5,086 nt of DNA. Origin: Nitrospinaceae bacterium. Lineage in GTDB: Bacteria; Nitrospinota; Nitrospinia; Nitrospinales; VA-1. Position numbers and translations under genes: made by a program. The notes below the pieces were generated by a model that worked only from the letters and a program-made list of their open reading frames with translations, searched no databases and was not told the origin of the DNA. The stretch spans positions 1 to 5,086 of the forward strand of contig JAJDBA010000234.1 of NCBI GenBank assembly GCA_029261675.1, given 5' to 3'. Positions 1 through 5,086 of the stretch are shown piece after piece. How positions within the stretch are numbered: position 1 is the stretch's first letter; each line of letters opens with the position of its first letter.

Positions 1-51
1 GCTTATTAGAATCCATCTAATTTACAATAATTACGAGAAAAGGCTGTTATC

Positions 52-348
52 ATGGAAATCCCAGGCAACGATTTTCGAATCAAAAGCAAAATCATTCAGG
101 ATCGAGTTAAGGTTGGCGAAAAAGCACCTGCCTCAAAAAGCGAAGGTGCCTCTACCGCTGGTGGTGAACAGATCAAAATTTCTTCACGCGCAAGAGATGT
201 TCAATTAGCGAATGAAGTAATCAACACAACCCCGAACGTCCGTGCAAGCGAAGTGGCACGTGTCAAAGCCGCAATTGAAAAAGGGTATAATGTTGATAGC
301 AGAGATATTGCAGAAGGTATCTTGAAAAACCTGCTGCAAGAATCTTAA
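52..348 (+). CDS. flgM: FlgM, negative regulator of flagellin synthesis (anti-sigma-28 factor)
   Basis: This 98-residue protein has the length and layout of FlgM, which binds the flagellar sigma factor FliA (sigma-28) in the cytoplasm and holds back late flagellar genes until it is exported through the finished hook-basal body. The first 40 or so residues are polar, low in complexity and probably disordered, as expected for an exported FlgM. The segment IKISSRARDVQLA (residues 41-53) matches the conserved entry to the sigma-binding half. PNVRASEVARVKAAIEKG and VDSRDIAEGILKNLL (residues 61-95) match the conserved C-terminal helices. An AAAAGG ribosome binding site ends 8 bases before the ATG. 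No flagellar gene follows, because the next gene converges on it, so flgM is probably the last gene of a flagellar cluster to the left. No FliA-type promoter is visible in the 51 bases upstream. Family assignment comes from motif recognition only. Confidence 0.93.
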   Translation: MEIPGNDFRIKSKIIQDRVKVGEKAPASKSEGASTAGGEQIKISSRARDVQLANEVINTTPNVRASEVARVKAAIEKGYNVDSRDIAEGILKNLLQES

Positions 349-353
349 TTCTT
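338..353. repeat. AT-rich inverted repeat spanning the flgM stop codon
   Basis: AAGAAT (338-343) and ATTCTT (348-353) are perfect 6-bp inverted arms around the 4-base loop CTTA, and the flgM TAA stop lies in the loop and right arm. The stem has only one G-C pair per arm and no long T-run follows on either strand, so it would be weak as an intrinsic terminator. It could stabilise the 3' end of the flgM mRNA or be chance. Confidence 0.4.
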
Positions 354-390
354 TGATCTGACCAAACCTTCTATCTCTCCTTCATAAAAT

Positions 391-407
391 TGAACCCCAT
401 GGGTTCA
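391..407 (-). terminator. Perfect 7-bp hairpin, possible weak terminator for the leftward DUF1858 gene
   Basis: TGAACCC (391-397) and GGGTTCA (401-407) form a perfect 7-bp stem with a 3-base loop. Read on the minus strand, the direction of the DUF1858 gene, the stem is followed at once by ATTTTATG, a short T-run that fits a weak rho-independent terminator about 80 bases past that gene's stop. On the plus strand GTCCAAGG follows, so there is no plus-strand terminator signal for flgM. The hairpin sits 5 bases from a second perfect hairpin, so it may instead be half of a REP-like repeat unit. Confidence 0.5.
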
Positions 408-412
408 GTCCA

Positions 413-430
413 AGGGCGGTCTGCCGCCCT
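413..430. repeat. GC-rich perfect hairpin next to 391-407 (REP-like pair)
   Basis: AGGGCGG (413-419) and CCGCCCT (424-430) form a perfect, very GC-rich 7-bp stem around the loop TCTG. No T-run follows on either strand, so it is not a classical intrinsic terminator. Its GC content contrasts with the AT-rich bases on both sides. Two adjacent palindromes between convergent genes are a common setting for REP/BIME-type dispersed repeats or for mRNA 3'-end protection. Whether it is repeated elsewhere cannot be seen from this window. Confidence 0.55.
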
Positions 431-489
431 ACCCATCCAGAAACAAAAATCCAACTATTCTTTTAAATTGAGATATTGCGCAAGGCAGG

Positions 490-735
490 CTATTTCTGCT
501 GTAAGGATGCAATGGGCGTGGGAAGTGTTTTCAGAAAGTTGTTGAGCTCGTCAACCAACGTGCTTGCCTCCAAGCCATGCATGAGTGCACCTTTTTCCAA
601 AGTATCAAAATTGACAGCAAAACAACTACTACATGCCATTTCCCGCTCATTAAAAAACTTCTTGGCTTCCGGGTAGGCACTCAGAATCTCTTTTATTGTA
701 GAGTTTTTATGTATTACCATAACTTGATTGCTCAA
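490..735 (-). CDS. DUF1858 small redox-disulfide protein (hybrid-cluster-associated disulfide domain type)
   Basis: This 81-residue protein is almost entirely one DUF1858 domain. It opens with VIHKNSTIKEILSAYPEAKKFF (residues 8-29), then has a Cys-x-x-Cys pair at C35 and C38 (CSSC), then FDTLEKGALMHGLEASTLVDELNNFL (residues 43-68), which fits the family pattern of an early helix, a cysteine pair and an 'LN' helix near the end. Family members occur alone or fused to hybrid cluster or other redox proteins and are presumed to work through the cysteine pair in thiol or metal chemistry; the reaction is not known. Many relatives have G-M-x-C-x-G-C where this one has E-M-A-C-S-S-C. There is no signal peptide or membrane segment, so it is probably cytoplasmic. 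The start is TTG at 733-735: AAGGAG lies 9 bases upstream, whereas the in-frame ATG at 718-720 would be about 24 bases away. No hcp-like partner is present. It is divergent from rpmB and convergent with flgM. Confidence 0.82.
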   Translation of the reverse strand: MSNQVMVIHKNSTIKEILSAYPEAKKFFNEREMACSSCFAVNFDTLEKGALMHGLEASTLVDELNNFLKTLPTPIASLQQK

Positions 736-744
736 TTAATCTTG

Positions 745-750
745 CTCCTT
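745..750 (-). promoter_or_regulatory. Shine-Dalgarno site that fixes the TTG start of the DUF1858 gene
   Basis: Read on the minus strand the site is AAGGAG, within AAAAGGAGC, followed by 9 bases and then TTG. This is the strongest ribosome binding site in the window, and it favours the TTG start over the ATG five codons further in. Confidence 0.75.
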
Positions 751-760
751 TTACAGGGTT

Positions 761-770
761 ATGCTAGCAT
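761..770. repeat. 10-bp perfect palindrome ATGCTAGCAT between divergent promoters
   Basis: The ten bases read the same on both strands and lie in the spacer between the DUF1858 gene and rpmB. The palindrome supplies a TAGCAT -10-like hexamer in each direction, each with a -35-like hexamer 17 bases away. It could be a symmetric bidirectional promoter core or an operator; a chance palindrome is also possible. Confidence 0.5.
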
Positions 771-789
771 CTACATTTCTTTAAGACAA
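761..789 (-). promoter_or_regulatory. Possible sigma-70-type promoter for the DUF1858 gene
   Basis: On the minus strand TTGTCT (789-784, four of six to TTGACA) and TAGCAT (766-761, four of six to TATAAT) are separated by exactly 17 bases. Transcription would start near 754 and give a leader of about 20 bases that still contains the AAGGAG site. The -10 element lies inside the palindrome ATGCTAGCAT. Hexamer matches are moderate, so this is a candidate only. Confidence 0.4.
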
Positions 790-809
790 TATTATTCGGA
801 GTGCTTTAG

Positions 810-1001
810 ATGTCCCAGCAATGTGAAGTTTGTGATAAAAAACCCCAATTTGGCAACAACGTAAGTCATGCGAACAACAAAACCCGCAGGGTCTGGAAAC
901 CCAACCTGAAAAAACTACGTGTTGTAATGAAGGGATCCATTAAAACCATGAAGATTTGTACCCGATGCCTTAAATCGGGAAAAGTAACAAAAGCAAACTA
1001 A
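810..1001 (+). CDS. rpmB: 50S ribosomal protein L28 (bL28), zinc-binding four-cysteine form
   Basis: This 63-residue protein is bL28, a component of the large ribosomal subunit. The conserved core FGNNVSHANNKTRRVWKPNL (residues 14-33) is the family hallmark, followed by a short basic strand region. Two cysteine pairs, C5/C8 (CEVC) and C50/C53 (CTRC), mark the zinc-binding 'C+' version; many bacteria carry a cysteine-free paralogue or orthologue instead, and some use the pair as a zinc reserve. The length is typical for the short form. The ATG is preceded by GGAG with an 8-base gap. The gene stands alone with no rpmG (L33) partner here. Its TAA stop overlaps the stop of the convergent rel gene. 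No Zur-like operator is evident upstream. Confidence 0.96.
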   Translation: MSQQCEVCDKKPQFGNNVSHANNKTRRVWKPNLKKLRVVMKGSIKTMKICTRCLKSGKVTKAN

Positions 1002-1016
1002 TTCACGGTTAGTTTG
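994..1016 (-). terminator. Inverted repeat at the rpmB/rel stop overlap, possible rel terminator
   Basis: CAAACTAA (994-1001) and TTAGTTTG (1009-1016) form a perfect 8-bp stem with a 7-base loop, extendable by a G-U and an A-U pair in plus-strand RNA. The left arm contains both stop codons, TAA of rpmB (999-1001) and TAG of rel (998-1000, minus). On the minus strand the stem is followed by CTTTTGTTACTTTTCCC, an interrupted T-rich stretch, so it fits a weak terminator for rel. On the plus strand TTCTCGCC follows, which is poor for terminating rpmB. The stem is AT-rich and so not very stable. Confidence 0.42.
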
Positions 1017-3226
1017 TTCTCGCCATTTGGCTTCAGGCTCATTGCTTCCAATCTGTTTTTTACAGGCGAATTTTTGTTGAACTCTTTCATTCGTTCCAGA
1101 TAAATTACTCCGTCCACCTGGCGTATTTTTTCCAGCATTTGGTTCAAGTGCTCGACATCATGAATCTCTATTGAGAGATCGAAGTAGGCTCTTTTATGAG
1201 CCCCTTGTTGAACATTTGCACGTGTGAGATTAATTCCACCTTCAGCAAATGCGTGACCAATGCTTGCAAAAATCCCAGGATTATCGGCAGCCACAATTGC
1301 AATATGGGCTTCGTAAATGGTTTTACTTCCCGTATCCCATTCCACACCGACCAGTCTTTCAGAATCATCGATGACCTTGCTCACACTCGGGCAGTCTATA
1401 TGATGCACCGTTACTCCTCTGCCTCGGGTCAAATAGCCAATGATCGGTTCTCCAGGTAAGGGATGGCAACATTTACCAATTCGAATCATTATATTATCGT
1501 TAAGGCATTGAACCTTTATAACATTCGTTGGCTTATTTTCTTTTAGCTTGACCAGAGACTCAGCTCGTTGTTTTTTTCCTTCCAGTTTTTCTTTCGGCAA
1601 AAGTTTTTCAAGAACATGATGGGTTGACAACTTTCCGATTCCAATCCCCACAAATAAACTTTCGGTCGAATTGAATCCGCAAGCATGAGCCGCTTCGGCC
1701 AGAACCTCTTCATTCAATTCCTCAAAAGGGTCAAAACCATAATCGCGGATTTCCTTTTCAAGTAATTCTTTACCCAGTTCTAGGCTGTGCGCTCTTTCTT
1801 CATTATTTATAAAATTCGAGATACGATTGCGCGCCTTAGAGGTCTTCACAAAAGTCAACCAATCCCGATTTGGGGAAACATCATCAGAAGTTATGATCTC
1901 AACCTGATCCCCGTTTCTCAACTTATAACGTGGTGGAACCGACTTACCATTTACCTTGGCCGACCGATAATGACACCCCACATCGGTATGCACCTGAAAC
2001 GCTAAATCTACCGGCGTCGCATCGTACGGCAGCGCTATAACTTCACCGCCTGGAGTAAAAACAAAAACCTCATGAGGAAAAAGGTTCACTTTGAACGCAC
2101 TTAGAAATTCTTTCGGATTCATCAAATCCTTCTGATTCTCAAGTAGATGCCGGACCCATTGCAACTGATTGTTGCTGTTATTCTCATCCGAGTGTTCACT
2201 CTCCTTGTATCTCCAGTGAGCGGCAATCCCCTCTTCGCAAATCTTATGCATGTCTTCAGAGCGTATCTGCACTTCAACCCTCTCGCCTCGAGGTCCAATC
2301 ACCGTAGTATGCAATGACTGATACTGGTTCGGTTTAGGCATCGCTATATAATCTTTAAATTTTCCCGGGATAGGTTTCCAGAGAGAATGCACAAGGCCGA
2401 GAACTGAATAACAATTCTGTACCGAATCGGTCAACACTCTTAACCCCACTAGATCATAAACATCTTCAAAACCAATATTCTGGTCCAGCATTTTTTTATA
2501 AATGCTGTAATAGTTTTTGGGTCGACCAGCAACCTGCCCCTTAATCTGCACCGCTTTCAATTCCTTTTCCAATCGCGCAATCGATTTTTCAACATACTTT
2601 TCACGATACTCCTGCCCCCTCGCCACTTTCTCTTCAATGGCTCGGTATTCTTCAGGATAAAGATAACGGAAAGAACCATTTTCCAGTTCCGTATTCAACC
2701 AGCCAATGCCAAGGCGGTTGGCAATAGGCGCATAAATATCTATGGTTTCTCTGGCAATACGCCTTTGCCTTTCTTCTGAAAGCGACTCCAATGTCCGGAC
2801 ATTATGTGCTCGATCAGCAAGTTTGATTAAAACCACGCGGATATCCTTTGCCATGGCAAAAATCATTTTGCGATAATTTTCTGCCTGATTTTCTTCACGG
2901 CTGGAAAAATTCATTTTACTGATCTTGGTGACTCCATCCACTAACTGAAAGATTTCATCTCCAAATAAATTTTGAATTTCTTCGGGGGTGGAAAGCGTAT
3001 CCTCAAGGGTATCGTGTAATAATCCTGCGGCCAGAGTGGTCTCATCCATTCTCAACTTAACGAGATTATGCGCCACTTCAATAGGGTGTGAAATATAGGC
3101 TTCGCCCGACCTTCGGCTTTGTCCCAAATGGGCTTTCGCTGAATATTCATAAGCCTTTAGAACAATGCCAATATCGGCATCAGGCAGATATTTCAAAAGT
3201 TCTTCAGTAAGCTCTTGCACCCTCAT
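998..3226 (-). CDS. rel: Bifunctional (p)ppGpp synthetase/hydrolase of the Rel/SpoT (RSH) family
   Basis: This 742-residue RSH enzyme transfers pyrophosphate from ATP to GDP or GTP to make (p)ppGpp and can also hydrolyse it, driving the stringent response at the ribosome. The hydrolase HD domain is intact: H47, H71-D72, E75-D76 and D138-N142, at the same spacing as in characterised bifunctional Rel. The synthetase domain has GRPKNYYSIYKKM (234-246), D258 in VYDLVGLRV and E318 in VEVQIRS. The substrate-specificity loop reads GKFKD (288-292), close to the basic RxKD of bifunctional enzymes and unlike the acidic ExDD of hydrolase-dead RelA. TGS follows at about 385-446, then a helical region, a zinc-finger-type segment with C586-C587-H588 and C612, and ACT at about 640-712. 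A basic tail of about 30 residues extends past ACT. The ATG is preceded by AAAGGG with a 10-base gap. It is divergent from recG and overlaps the rpmB end by 4 bp. Whether it should be named spoT or rel is a matter of convention. Confidence 0.96.
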   Translation of the reverse strand: MRVQELTEELLKYLPDADIGIVLKAYEYSAKAHLGQSRRSGEAYISHPIEVAHNLVKLRMDETTLAAGLLHDTLEDTLSTPEEIQNLFGDEIFQLVDGVTKISKMNFSSREENQAENYRKMIFAMAKDIRVVLIKLADRAHNVRTLESLSEERQRRIARETIDIYAPIANRLGIGWLNTELENGSFRYLYPEEYRAIEEKVARGQEYREKYVEKSIARLEKELKAVQIKGQVAGRPKNYYSIYKKMLDQNIGFEDVYDLVGLRVLTDSVQNCYSVLGLVHSLWKPIPGKFKDYIAMPKPNQYQSLHTTVIGPRGERVEVQIRSEDMHKICEEGIAAHWRYKESEHSDENNSNNQLQWVRHLLENQKDLMNPKEFLSAFKVNLFPHEVFVFTPGGEVIALPYDATPVDLAFQVHTDVGCHYRSAKVNGKSVPPRYKLRNGDQVEIITSDDVSPNRDWLTFVKTSKARNRISNFINNEERAHSLELGKELLEKEIRDYGFDPFEELNEEVLAEAAHACGFNSTESLFVGIGIGKLSTHHVLEKLLPKEKLEGKKQRAESLVKLKENKPTNVIKVQCLNDNIMIRIGKCCHPLPGEPIIGYLTRGRGVTVHHIDCPSVSKVIDDSERLVGVEWDTGSKTIYEAHIAIVAADNPGIFASIGHAFAEGGINLTRANVQQGAHKRAYFDLSIEIHDVEHLNQMLEKIRQVDGVIYLERMKEFNKNSPVKNRLEAMSLKPNGENKLTVN

Positions 3227-3274
3227 AATTGAAACACCCTTTAAAAGGTAACTAGCGTATAACGCCTTTCTTTA

Positions 3275-3303
3275 AGCATACTTCCACAGAATTTCTCTGT
3301 CAA
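3275..3303 (-). promoter_or_regulatory. rel: Sigma-70-type promoter for rel
   Basis: On the minus strand a perfect TTGACA (3303-3298) is followed by a 17-base spacer and TATGCT (3280-3275, four of six to TATAAT). Transcription would begin near 3268, leaving a leader of about 42 bases before the rel ATG. This is the best promoter match in the window. A small perfect inverted repeat, ACAGA/TCTGT at 3286-3300, lies inside the spacer and could be a regulator site. Confidence 0.62.
3286..3300. repeat. Inverted repeat in the rel promoter spacer
   Basis: ACAGA (3286-3290) and TCTGT (3296-3300) are perfect 5-bp arms around ATTTC. The repeat lies between the -10 and -35 hexamers of the rel promoter, a classic position for a repressor operator. 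No known operator consensus is recognised, and five-base arms can arise by chance. Confidence 0.3.
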
Positions 3304-3318
3304 TCAACAATCAAACTC

Positions 3319-3347
3319 TTGCTCCCATCTTCCGAGAAGGCTACTAT
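3319..3347 (+). promoter_or_regulatory. recG: Possible promoter for recG
   Basis: TTGCTC (3319-3324) and TACTAT (3342-3347) are 17 bases apart. The -35 matches three of six and the -10 four of six consensus positions. The predicted start falls at about 3354, the A of the recG ATG, which would make the message leaderless and leave the upstream GAGAAGG sequence untranscribed. The match is weak; the true promoter may lie elsewhere in the 127-bp spacer. Confidence 0.28.
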
Positions 3348-3353
3348 TGGGCC

Positions 3354-5086
3354 ATGAATTCTACCGCATGGAAAAAACCATCCCTGGATGATCCAATCCA
3401 GTTTATCAAAGGGGTCGGACCCAAAAAAGCACTTCTACTGGAAAAGCTACAATTGACCACGTTAGAAGACTTTCTTTACTTCGTGCCCGTTCGCTATGAA
3501 GACAGGAGTCAGCTCAAACAAATTTCTACTCTTATGCCCGGTGAGTTTGCGACCTTTATGGCTGAAGTTCTCAATGCCGGTGTCATTTATATGGGCCGCC
3601 GCAAAAGGGTCTTCGAAGTTATTTTTCAGGATAAAACAGGAACCACCCGCGCAAAATGGTTCCGTTTCAACGAAACCTATATGCTGGAAAAATTCAAAAC
3701 CGGCGAAAAAATCATCGTCTCGGGGAAATCTACGGTCAATAAGAGAAGTGGCCTGGAATTTGTCCATCCCGATACAGAACGGGTGGCAGGAGATCCAACG
3801 ATCTCTCTGGAAATCGGAAAAATAGTTCCTGTCTACCACACAACGGAAGGACTGCACCAAAAATCCATGCGCAGCATCCTCAATAACGTACTCGATATAT
3901 ACTTACCGTTAGTAGAAGAAGTTATTCCTGAAAATATTGTACGACGACACAAACTTCTTTCCCGCTCCGAAGCCTTTCACCAAGCACATTTTCCGCCTTC
4001 AGAGGGATTCACAGCAAAAGATCTCGACGCATTTAAAACTCCGGCGCAAAAAAGATTGATCTTCGAAGAATTATTCCTCATTCAAACCGGATTAGCCTTT
4101 AAGAAAAAACACGCCACAGAAATTAAAACAGGAACTGCATTTAAAACACGCGGTAGCCTGATCAAACGTTTCGTAAAACTTCTGCCATTTCAATTGACAG
4201 CAGCACAAAAAAGGGTGCTGGCAGAAATCATGGAAGACCTAGAAAATGAAAAGCCCATGAACCGACTCATACAAGGAGACGTTGGAAGCGGAAAAACCAT
4301 CGTCGCCCTCACCGCCTTGCTGACAGCAGTAGACAATGGAACTCAGGCTGCATTGATGGTGCCGACTGAAATTCTTGCCGAGCAACACTATCTCAACATC
4401 CGCCCTTATTGCGAAGAGTTAGGAATTGAAATAGCCCTCGTAACAGGAACACTAAAAGGAAAGGAACGACAAGTCGTTTATCAGGATATTGAATTGGGCA
4501 AAACTCGTATCATCATCGGCACCCATTCTTTAGTACAAAAAGAAATTCAGTTTGAGCAACTCGGACTGGCAGTGATAGACGAGCAACACCGCTTTGGAGT
4601 ATTGCAAAGAGAGGCTATTGGCAAAAAGGGCGACCACCCGCACCTGCTTATTATGACAGCGACTCCCATTCCGCGATCTTTAGCATTGACGATTTACGGG
4701 GATATGGATGTATCTTTTCTTGACGAATTCCCACCAGGAAGACAGCCCATCACCACACGCGTTTATTACGAAAAACATCAAGACAAAGCTTATGCATTGA
4801 TGGATGCTGAATTAAAACTTGGAAGACAAGCTTTCGTTGTATGCCCTCTCATTGAAGAATCTGAAGTGATGGACTTAAAAGCTGCCGCCACTGTTTTCGA
4901 GTCCATTCAAAGTCAATTCCCGCATTTAAACGCCTGTCTCATTCACGGCAAACTTAAAAAGGAAGAACGTCAGGAAATCATGTCGCGATTTCTCAAAAAT
5001 GAAATACAAGTTCTTGTAGCCACTACGGTGATCGAAGTCGGCATTGACATCCCCAATGCTACCGTGATGATCATTGAACATGCGGA
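3354..5086 (+). CDS. recG: ATP-dependent DNA helicase RecG, C-terminus cut by the window end
   Basis: The frame is open from the ATG at 3354 to the window end, giving 577 complete codons; E. coli RecG has 693 residues, so roughly 115 are missing. RecG is a superfamily 2 double-stranded DNA translocase that regresses stalled forks and processes branched DNA. Near the N-terminus IKGVGPKKALLLEKL (18-32) and PVRYEDRS (45-52) are typical of RecG, followed by the OB-fold wedge region (about 60-140). The helicase motifs run in order: Walker A GDVGSGKT (308-315, K314), Ia PTEILAEQH, II DEQHRFG (409-415), III TATPIPR (435-441), IV around FVVCPLIEE (494-502), HGKLKKEER from 531, and V VLVATTVIEVGIDIP (553-567). 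The last residues, IIEHA, lead into the missing motif VI (QLRGRVGR in relatives). The frame has no other ATG, GTG or TTG start back to a TAA at 3273. GAGAAGG lies 13 bases before the ATG, a long gap. Divergent from rel. Confidence 0.96.
   Translation, partial: MNSTAWKKPSLDDPIQFIKGVGPKKALLLEKLQLTTLEDFLYFVPVRYEDRSQLKQISTLMPGEFATFMAEVLNAGVIYMGRRKRVFEVIFQDKTGTTRAKWFRFNETYMLEKFKTGEKIIVSGKSTVNKRSGLEFVHPDTERVAGDPTISLEIGKIVPVYHTTEGLHQKSMRSILNNVLDIYLPLVEEVIPENIVRRHKLLSRSEAFHQAHFPPSEGFTAKDLDAFKTPAQKRLIFEELFLIQTGLAFKKKHATEIKTGTAFKTRGSLIKRFVKLLPFQLTAAQKRVLAEIMEDLENEKPMNRLIQGDVGSGKTIVALTALLTAVDNGTQAALMVPTEILAEQHYLNIRPYCEELGIEIALVTGTLKGKERQVVYQDIELGKTRIIIGTHSLVQKEIQFEQLGLAVIDEQHRFGVLQREAIGKKGDHPHLLIMTATPIPRSLALTIYGDMDVSFLDEFPPGRQPITTRVYYEKHQDKAYALMDAELKLGRQAFVVCPLIEESEVMDLKAAATVFESIQSQFPHLNACLIHGKLKKEERQEIMSRFLKNEIQVLVATTVIEVGIDIPNATVMIIEHA

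Larger units (their letters stand above)
742..770 (+). promoter_or_regulatory. rpmB: Possible sigma-70-type promoter for rpmB
   Basis: TTGCTC (742-747, three of six to TTGACA) and TAGCAT (765-770, four of six to TATAAT) are 17 bases apart, which would start rpmB transcription near 777 with a leader of about 33 bases. An alternative -10, TATGCT at 760-765, pairs with TTAATC at 736-741 over 18 bases. Both -10 options overlap the palindrome at 761-770, shared with the candidate promoter on the opposite strand. The match is weak for a ribosomal protein gene. Confidence 0.33.

Noticed and set aside
5..21. Inverted repeat ATTAGA/TCTAAT at the left edge, possibly the terminator of an upstream gene
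   Set aside because: The stem is short and AT-rich with no T-run after it, and the upstream gene is not in the window.
342..356. Asn/Ser/Glu-rich stretch in Rel (residues about 342-356) as an inserted element
   Set aside because: The region between the synthetase and TGS domains is naturally variable in this family, and the frame and flanking domains are intact. Positions given are protein residues, not bases; in DNA this is roughly 2159-2203.
476..864. Two overlapping plus-strand open frames (476-676 and 577-864)
   Set aside because: They are opposite to the DUF1858 gene, which has a recognisable domain and strong ribosome binding site. The second also runs into rpmB in another frame, and neither has a credible start signal or family resemblance.
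1026..1061. Possible rpmB terminator: imperfect TTGG/CCAA arms followed by a T6 run at 1056-1061
   Set aside because: The stem is only about four pairs with a long loop, and the T-run is explained by lysine and asparagine codons in the rel tail, so the evidence is too thin to call.
1168..2005. Other open frames within rel (1168-1368 minus, 1196-1459 plus, 1787-2005 plus)
   Set aside because: All are contained in the rel coding sequence in other frames and show no independent protein features.
3462..3860. 132-codon open frame on the minus strand
   Set aside because: It lies wholly inside the well-supported recG frame on the other strand, has no ribosome binding site and reads like no known protein, so it is an antisense shadow.
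1..5086. CRISPR array, tRNA, rRNA, insertion sequence or defence system
   Set aside because: No regularly spaced repeats, cloverleaf-like sequence, transposase motifs or terminal repeats were seen; nearly all the DNA is accounted for by five recognisable genes.

Overview
The window looks like ordinary chromosomal DNA from a flagellated bacterium of moderate, slightly AT-leaning base composition. Three features suggest a diderm lineage outside the enteric gammaproteobacteria: a FlgM anti-sigma-28 factor, a four-cysteine (zinc-binding type) ribosomal protein L28, and a single long bifunctional-looking Rel/SpoT enzyme. The mix, including a small DUF1858 redox-disulfide protein, resembles Deltaproteobacteria-like or Nitrospinota-like genomes. 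That placement is a recollection-based guess, not something the sequence proves.

Layout, left to right. Positions 1-51 are a short leader with a good ribosome binding site before flgM (52-348, +). Positions 349-489 carry no gene; they hold two perfect 7-bp hairpins side by side (391-407 and 413-430), and a third, AT-rich hairpin spans the flgM stop codon. A small DUF1858 gene (490-735, -) converges on flgM. It starts at a TTG codon supported by a strong Shine-Dalgarno sequence. It diverges from rpmB (810-1001, +, ribosomal protein L28) across a 74-bp spacer centred on the perfect palindrome ATGCTAGCAT, which could serve promoters on both strands. rpmB converges with rel (998-3226, -). The two stop codons overlap by 4 bp inside one arm of an 8-bp inverted repeat. 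rel diverges from recG (3354-5086+, +) over 127 bp that include a sigma-70-like promoter for rel with a perfect TTGACA. recG is cut off by the window end and lacks its last roughly 115 residues.

Functionally, rpmB, rel and recG belong to information processing and growth control. L28 is part of the 50S subunit, Rel makes and degrades (p)ppGpp in response to stalled ribosomes, and RecG remodels stalled replication forks. In E. coli spoT and recG share an operon; here the equivalent genes are neighbours but divergent. flgM is probably the downstream end of a flagellar gene cluster lying to the left. I see no mobile element, CRISPR array, tRNA, rRNA or clear sign of horizontal transfer. I did not find a convincing new system. 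The most interesting points are the compact gene junctions and their palindromes.
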